Source: a virus | Virus record (IMG/VR): IMGVR_UViG_3300045978_000115 | Location: 1 to 32,666 of that record | Length of the DNA: 32,666 nt | Direction: 5' to 3' (one strand) | Shown here: piece by piece, positions 28,077 through 32,666 of the stretch | Position numbering within the stretch: the first letter of the stretch is position 1 | How the letters are laid out: each line of letters begins with the position of its first letter | Position numbers and translations under genes: made by a program | Notes under the pieces: generated by a model | The model's input: the letters and a program-made list of their open reading frames with translations, nothing else | What the model was told of the DNA's origin: nothing | Database searches by the model: none

Positions 28077-29941
28077 TGCACACGCTCCAAGTTCGCCCTG
28101 TTCATCCTCTGCTCCACCTGGGCCCCATTAGCCCCTGGGCCTGCTGGAGGGCCTGGGGGACCTCCTGGGGGTGGGGGGCCAGCCTGATTGACCATCTGCT
28201 GAGCCTGGACCTGCTGCATCTGGGGGGTCATGGGCATGATGATCTGCTCCACTCCCCGCTCCCCCATGCCATCCCGCCACATGCGCTTGATGAACAGGGG
28301 CCAGTTGATCATGACCCCCTGTCGATTGAGCAAGGGCTCGACCTTGGCGATGCCCTGAGCGGCAGCGTTCATCTGCTGGGCCAGTGCTTTCATTTCCTGA
28401 GCCTGTTGAGAGCCAACCCACACCAGGTCCCAGTTGCCCTCCAGCTCTCGGACATCGATGGTCTTGGCTGGGTAGTACTGGGTGCCGGGGATACGCATGA
28501 TCTGGGCCGGGGGGATGAAGAGCACAGACAGGCGATGCAAGCGAGCCAGCAAGGGTGTGAGGATTTCAGTCTCAATGATCTCGCAAGCATCTTTGATGTC
28601 AGCCGCAGCCAGGGTGATGAGAGAGTTGACCGCTTGGGTGCCCCTGGGGAGGCCTCGGGTGGGCTGGCCTTCCAGCATCCTGGGAGATGCCCCCAGCACG
28701 TCAATCATCTGAAGGGTGTTGCCCTGGGCCCTGAGAGCGCTGGTGTAGGTGTCGGGGATTTCGATGGGCACGACAGACTGCTTGGGGTTCTGGATGATCC
28801 ACTTTTTGCGGTAGCCGAAGACAAACTGATCGCTGCGGTTACCACCCATGCTGGGGTCCAAGGCGATGGGAGGGAAGGCAGTGGTGGCCCGAGCCTCTTC
28901 ACCCTGGTTCACTTGGTCGTTGTAGAGAATCTGGAGGGGCTCCAGGTCTGACATGAGCCCGAGGGTGTACTGCTCACCAGCCATCGGCGAGGCTTGGGCC
29001 AGGAAGTAGGGGATTTCTGGGAACTCAGACATGTTGACCCGGACACAGAGGGGGCTCTTGGGGACGTTCCACACGAGCCACACCTGCACCAGTTGACCGG
29101 TTTCCATGTAGAACCAGCACTCGGTCAACGAGATGAACTTCTGGGGGGCTGCGATGGGGGTCACAGAGCCCTGGGAGTCTACCGCAGCCCCTTGCATGGC
29201 TGAGGGGTTGGGGAAGCCCTGGTACTGCATCCGGGTGGTGATGTGGTGGGGCCAGACAGGCGAGCCAACCTCATCCTGGGGAATCTGGTCACAGAGCCCC
29301 GAGGCAGCCATCGAGTTGTAGTGGTTCAGGGGGACCATGGAGTCTTCGAACACCATGACCGCATCTTCGACATTGCTCACTGTTTCAGGCCACACGTAGA
29401 AGCTGAAGGGGTCCACGGTGCGAGCGGTCGGCCAAATCTCTTCCAGGGGGCCCTGGACCCCGGCATAGTCCACCTGCTGCTGGGTGACCATGACTCCAGC
29501 CTTCACGATGCCCCGGCCGAAGACACAGAAGCTCCTGCTGATCTCTGCTACCAGGCGCCTGATCTTGAGCCTTCTGCGGAGCAGATAGCTCATGTAGGCC
29601 CGTACCGAGTCAGCCTGGAGACCTGCTTGGGGGTTGCCTTCGTCACCGGGATAACACTCAAAGAAATCCGATGATGGGAGCATCATCTGGACCATCCGGT
29701 TGACAAAGCGATTCGTTGACCGTCTGGCTACCGGGATATAGTAGTCAAAGCTCTCTGAACGGAACTTGCGTCGCTCTGGTCGAACCTCAGCCTTGTAGGC
29801 GGCGTCACAGTAGAGCCATTTCTCTTCCAGAAGGCGCCGACGGGAGCGGATGGAGACAATCGGCCCCGCCAGCCGCCTGCTGACCTCTTCCTTCTGGTCG
29901 GGGTTGAAGGCTTGCGGCAACGAGGGGTCGATCAGGTTCAT
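28073..29941 (-). CDS. Portal protein
   Basis: 622 aa, starting in an ATGA overlap with the terminase stop. Hallmarks are an N-terminal wing (RSRRRLLEEKWLYCDAAYKA, FDYYIPVARRSTNRFVNRMV), VDPFSFYVWPETVSNVEDAV, the stem region PYFLAQASPMAGEQYTLGLM followed by SDLEPLQILYNDQVNQGE, and a helical section (RLPRG-type RGLPRGTQAVNSLITLAAAD, IKDACEIIETEILTPLLARL). The C-terminus is Gln/Pro/Gly-rich (AGPPPPGGPPGPP). This is the pattern of large portals in short-tailed phages. Twelve copies would form the DNA channel at one capsid vertex and bind the terminase and adaptor. Confidence 0.82.
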   Translation of the reverse strand: MNLIDPSLPQAFNPDQKEEVSRRLAGPIVSIRSRRRLLEEKWLYCDAAYKAEVRPERRKFRSESFDYYIPVARRSTNRFVNRMVQMMLPSSDFFECYPGDEGNPQAGLQADSVRAYMSYLLRRRLKIRRLVAEISRSFCVFGRGIVKAGVMVTQQQVDYAGVQGPLEEIWPTARTVDPFSFYVWPETVSNVEDAVMVFEDSMVPLNHYNSMAASGLCDQIPQDEVGSPVWPHHITTRMQYQGFPNPSAMQGAAVDSQGSVTPIAAPQKFISLTECWFYMETGQLVQVWLVWNVPKSPLCVRVNMSEFPEIPYFLAQASPMAGEQYTLGLMSDLEPLQILYNDQVNQGEEARATTAFPPIALDPSMGGNRSDQFVFGYRKKWIIQNPKQSVVPIEIPDTYTSALRAQGNTLQMIDVLGASPRMLEGQPTRGLPRGTQAVNSLITLAAADIKDACEIIETEILTPLLARLHRLSVLFIPPAQIMRIPGTQYYPAKTIDVRELEGNWDLVWVGSQQAQEMKALAQQMNAAAQGIAKVEPLLNRQGVMINWPLFIKRMWRDGMGERGVEQIIMPMTPQMQQVQAQQMVNQAGPPPPGGPPGPPAGPGANGAQVEQRMNRANLERVQ

Positions 29942-31434
29942 GCGGTGGTCATTCCTTTGATCTTGGCGATCTCAGCGATCATTTGGTCTTCAGAAGGGTA
30001 GGGCTCCATCCATTCCCAGGGGGAGGCGTAGCGTTGGGCACTGGGGGGCACATACTCCCGTGCATCATCGAATCCCAGGACCTCACGGCGCAGATAGTTC
30101 CACATGGCGTACCGGGCACTATCACAAATATCATCATAGAACCCATCCTTCACAGGCTTGTCCGTGGGCCGGTTTGGGGGGCAGTGGTAGCCTCCAAGCC
30201 AGCCATCGATCAGATGGCGGCACCGACGGTGGATGGACACGAGATATTGGCCACATTTGCACTTGGGCTTCTCCAACTGGGTGCGGATGAAGTCCAAGGA
30301 GGGATCAATGTCCATCAGCTTGGTGTAGCGCCACTGGTAGCCCCTGGACATGCCCAATCGAAGGATGGGGCCCGGGCCACGCTCGTTGACAGCGGCCCCG
30401 CTGCCGTCACCAGCTTCGAGGATCATGTTTTTCTGGAAACTGGGGAACAGGGAGCGTGTGAGCCCCTCAACCAGGTCGGCGAAGCCCTCGGTTTCGATTT
30501 CCTGAGCATCCAGCTCGGCATAGGTGAACCAGTGGGGCTCATTCTGGCGACAGCGGATGATTTGGTGCCAGGTGACGGCAGGATGGCGAAATCCGAAGTC
30601 CCAGCCTCGGATCAGGGGCACTCGGGGGTCTGGATCGGAGAATCCGACATGGTTTTCAGGCTTGAACTGAGGCATGACGGGTGGGCCGTCAGAAATGAAG
30701 CCATAATCCCCGTCCACCACCCTCTTGGCCTCAGCTTTCGAGTGGGTGGCGACCAGATCGTCCAGATAGCCGCTCGGGAGGTGGGGATTCTCCTTGGTGG
30801 CCGACTTGATGAGGTGATAGGTCGACCTGCCGAGGGTCTTGTAGCCCTCTTCCAGCCCAAAGAGGCGGGCGATCCAGTGACGGTCGGTCGGGGGGTTAGT
30901 GGTCAGGATTCCTTTGAGGTATTTCCCTGCGTGGGGCAGCCGCAAGCGTGAGACGAGACCCTTGAAGGTCGCTTCAGGCTCTTCTTGAGCCTCATCCACG
31001 TAGAACCAGCCAAAATCTTGCCCGAGCCAGCGGCCCAGGTTCTGACTCTCACGAGCCACCACCTCAGAACCATTAGGAAATACAAACTTGTGAGGAAATC
31101 GATCACGGTTCTCCAGTCCGGTGTATTCCACCTGAGCACCATGGAGCATCTGGAGCCATTTATCCAGTGTCGAGTCATGCAGCTTGGGGTTCGAGCGGCG
31201 GACGATGACCCCACGGTTGTTGGGAATGCTGAGGGTCAGGGCCAGGGCTAGCGCGCAGGCTGGGACGGTCTTCCCTGATCCATACCCCCCGATCAAGCAG
31301 ACGTACTTGGAAGGGGAGTCAATCAGCGCCCGCTGGTGTGGGAGGACATGGCGGTGGCGGCCTCGCTGAGGGCAGGATTCGATGGTGCAGATCGGGAACA
31401 GGGACTCGACACCCAGGCTCGCTTTAGCCGTCAT
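29938..31434 (-). CDS. terL: Terminase large subunit
   Basis: 498 aa. ATPase domain: Walker A GGYGSGKT (49-56), Walker B WFYVDEAQE (D147, E148) and coupling motif GILTTNPP (178-181). RNase-H-like nuclease: RGWDFGFRHP (D279), EAGDGSGAAV (D343) and GFYDDICDSARYAMW (D434/D435/D438). An unusual Cys cluster (KCKCGQYLVSIHRRC then HC, 392-418) lies between nuclease motifs and might bind a metal. The enzyme cuts concatemers and pumps DNA through the portal. It overlaps the preceding gene by 11 bases and the portal by four. Either small gene upstream could be the small subunit. Confidence 0.93.
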   Translation of the reverse strand: MTAKASLGVESLFPICTIESCPQRGRHRHVLPHQRALIDSPSKYVCLIGGYGSGKTVPACALALALTLSIPNNRGVIVRRSNPKLHDSTLDKWLQMLHGAQVEYTGLENRDRFPHKFVFPNGSEVVARESQNLGRWLGQDFGWFYVDEAQEEPEATFKGLVSRLRLPHAGKYLKGILTTNPPTDRHWIARLFGLEEGYKTLGRSTYHLIKSATKENPHLPSGYLDDLVATHSKAEAKRVVDGDYGFISDGPPVMPQFKPENHVGFSDPDPRVPLIRGWDFGFRHPAVTWHQIIRCRQNEPHWFTYAELDAQEIETEGFADLVEGLTRSLFPSFQKNMILEAGDGSGAAVNERGPGPILRLGMSRGYQWRYTKLMDIDPSLDFIRTQLEKPKCKCGQYLVSIHRRCRHLIDGWLGGYHCPPNRPTDKPVKDGFYDDICDSARYAMWNYLRREVLGFDDAREYVPPSAQRYASPWEWMEPYPSEDQMIAEIAKIKGMTTA

Positions 31435-31735
31435 TCATCTCACGCCACTCGGCGAACTCCATCGGCACCTCCACCCTCCCGATCTTGACCAGCTTTGAGA
31501 CCATGCCAGAGGGGAGGCTACTGCGAAGCCTGGTGTCCTGATTGGCGAAGAACTCCCCCGCAATCTGCACCTGGTCATCATCCGCCTTTTCCACAACCCC
31601 GAATGTCATGGCGGGGATAGGGCTCAGGGGACGCTTGGCCTCATCAGGGGTGGCGATGGCATCGGTCCAGATGGCTGCGTAGATGTCGATATAGGGTTTC
31701 CGGGGGCGCTTCTTACGTGGCTTGCTCTTTGCCAT
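31424..31735 (-). CDS. Small basic-tailed protein before terminase (103 aa)
   Basis: The N-terminus is very basic (MAKSKPRKKRPRKPYIDIYA) and probably binds nucleic acid. The remainder is mixed and acidic (WTDAIATPDEAKRPLSPIPA, VEKADDDQVQIAGEFFANQD). It overlaps the upstream gene by 23 bases and terminase by 11. Position and DNA-binding-like arm make it one candidate for the terminase small subunit, but no helix-turn-helix is apparent. Confidence 0.6.
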   Translation of the reverse strand: MAKSKPRKKRPRKPYIDIYAAIWTDAIATPDEAKRPLSPIPAMTFGVVEKADDDQVQIAGEFFANQDTRLRSSLPSGMVSKLVKIGRVEVPMEFAEWREMNDG

Positions 31736-31961
31736 GGGTCTCTTGAAGGGTGAAGTTGGTCAATGTGGGGGCTGGGGCTCCCTTGGGAGGGCTGAAGCTG
31801 GCCAGCCACTGGAAGAGGCGGATGCACTCGCCATCCGTGAGCTTGATCTGACGGCCAGAGGGGAGACTCGTGGAACCCTCTCGCATCAAGGTAGTGAGGT
31901 GGTCCCACGAGTCCTTGACTAGTGCCTGGCCGTGCTCATTGTACCGGCGTTCTACCGCCAT
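31713..31961 (-). CDS. Small helical protein (82 aa), possible packaging accessory protein
   Basis: The ATG follows the TAG of the upstream gene immediately. The sequence is helical and charged (MAVERRYNEHGQALVKDSWD, LTTLMREGSTSLPSGRQIKL, TDGECIRLFQWLASFSPP) with an extended end. It is placed two genes before terminase, where small subunits often lie, but no DNA-binding motif is clear. Confidence 0.55.
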   Translation of the reverse strand: MAVERRYNEHGQALVKDSWDHLTTLMREGSTSLPSGRQIKLTDGECIRLFQWLASFSPPKGAPAPTLTNFTLQETHGKEQAT

Positions 31962-32666
31962 CTACGTGCCCCCACACCCGGTTGGGTTGTTCAGCACTGA
32001 GCAATCGGGGAATCGAAGGATGCCTTTGACCGCGTGGTCAAAGTGTGCCCAGGCATCCCGCCCGATGACATCAGCATCAATGATATGAGTCATCCAGGAG
32101 TCCTTGCGGCCCCGCTGATACAGCAGGTCTCGCCATGTGAACCCGAGGAAGTGCTGCTGGAATGGGACGTTGGGGTGAGTGTGACTCCACCCCTCTTCCA
32201 GGGCCTTGAGCACGTCAAAGAAGCGCGCCCCGGGGTCTGCCCCTGGGACAGCGCCAGCAATAACCCGCATGATCCATTGAGACTGGCGTGCTGAGGTCAG
32301 GACGTTGACGAAGGGGCGCCCATGGTTGGCGTAATCGTTCCCTGGGACGGAGGCAGGCCCCACCCGGATGGCTTCCGAGATATGCCAGAGGACCCGACCC
32401 CAGTACACCCCGGAGCGCCAGAGGGTCCAGAGGGCTTCTTTCACGTCGCCATGCGGCCCGATGACACCATGGATGCCGTTCGGGAAGGGAGGTTGAGGGT
32501 AGGGGTCAGCAAACGGGAGGCTCCGGTCCACAGCGTTGAGGAATCGGAGGGTCTCACCAAGGCTGTACTCGATGCTGTTGAGTTGAGCCGTCAGGGCCTC
32601 TGAGGCATTGGGCCGGAGGAGCTGAGCATCAGCCTTGGCCCTGTTGGTGAACTCGACGGCATGTTC
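31962..32666 (-). CDS. Unknown protein, 5' end outside the window (at least 234 aa)
   Basis: The frame is open to the right edge, so the true start lies beyond 32666; an internal GTG at 32531 is unlikely to be the start because coding-like sequence (ALTAQLNSIEYSLGETLRFL) precedes it. The visible part is rich in Trp, His and aromatic residues (KEALWTLWRSGVYWGRVLWH, HTHPNVPFQQHFLGFTWRDL, DSWMTHIIDADVIGRDAWAH) and ends NPTGCGGT. The pattern suggests a compact helical domain. No family or catalytic motif is recognised. It is the first visible gene of the virion operon. Confidence 0.6.
   Translation of the reverse strand, partial: EHAVEFTNRAKADAQLLRPNASEALTAQLNSIEYSLGETLRFLNAVDRSLPFADPYPQPPFPNGIHGVIGPHGDVKEALWTLWRSGVYWGRVLWHISEAIRVGPASVPGNDYANHGRPFVNVLTSARQSQWIMRVIAGAVPGADPGARFFDVLKALEEGWSHTHPNVPFQQHFLGFTWRDLLYQRGRKDSWMTHIIDADVIGRDAWAHFDHAVKGILRFPDCSVLNNPTGCGGT

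Noticed and set aside
1-32666. tRNA genes, integrase, attachment sites, insertion sequences
   Set aside because: None was recognised on reading both strands; a tRNAscan and an IS search would be needed to be sure.

Overview
The window is a contiguous stretch of a tailed double-stranded DNA bacteriophage genome (Caudoviricetes). Its GC content is high, genes are packed tightly with many ATGA, GTGA and TAATG stop/start overlaps, GTG and TTG starts are frequent, and neither tRNA nor housekeeping genes were seen. The virion genes suggest podovirus-like, short-tailed morphology. There is a terminase large subunit, a 622-aa portal, a scaffold-like protein, an N4-gp56-type major capsid protein, an adaptor-like protein, a propeller-like tail protein and a repeat-rich fibre. 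No tail tube, sheath or recognisable siphovirus tape measure was seen. The host cannot be read from the sequence, but a predicted lipoprotein and Sec-type signal peptides point to a bacterial host.

Layout: two modules converge near 8.0 kb. The left module (about 1-7.96 kb, + strand) starts with a family-A DNA polymerase split in two. One protein holds a uracil-DNA-glycosylase-like domain plus the 3'-5' exonuclease, the other holds the palm and fingers, and a 68-aa gene sits between them in overlapping frames. After it come a secreted protein, a run of small proteins (several with zinc-finger-like cysteines), a metallophosphoesterase, a strong hairpin, and a 465-aa secreted protein with calcium-loop repeats and a proline-rich tail.

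The right module (about 8.05-32.67 kb, - strand, read right to left) is the virion operon. In transcription order: a gene cut by the window edge, two small genes, terminase, portal, a small gene, scaffold-like protein, a 46-aa lipoprotein, major capsid protein, four small genes (two acetyltransferase-like), a 1379-aa Gln/Gly/Ala-rich protein with two exact tandem arrays, several internal or ejection-type proteins, a one-TM protein, a propeller-like tail protein, an FN3-like protein, an adaptor-like protein, a small virion protein, a zinc-finger protein, a 1121-aa fibre with 18 copies of a 22-residue repeat, and a small Ig-like protein.

In use, terminase and portal would package DNA into a shell of N4-gp56-type capsid protein built on the scaffold. 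The repeat-rich and coiled-coil proteins between the capsid and tail genes are placed like ejection proteins. The adaptor, propeller and fibre genes would form the short tail. No lysis gene was recognised, and two one-TM proteins are the only holin-like candidates. The most unusual items are the split polymerase, the 8 x 51 and 8 x 54 residue arrays, the 22-residue fibre array, the lipoprotein inside the capsid cluster, and a 25-bp element found at two gene junctions.
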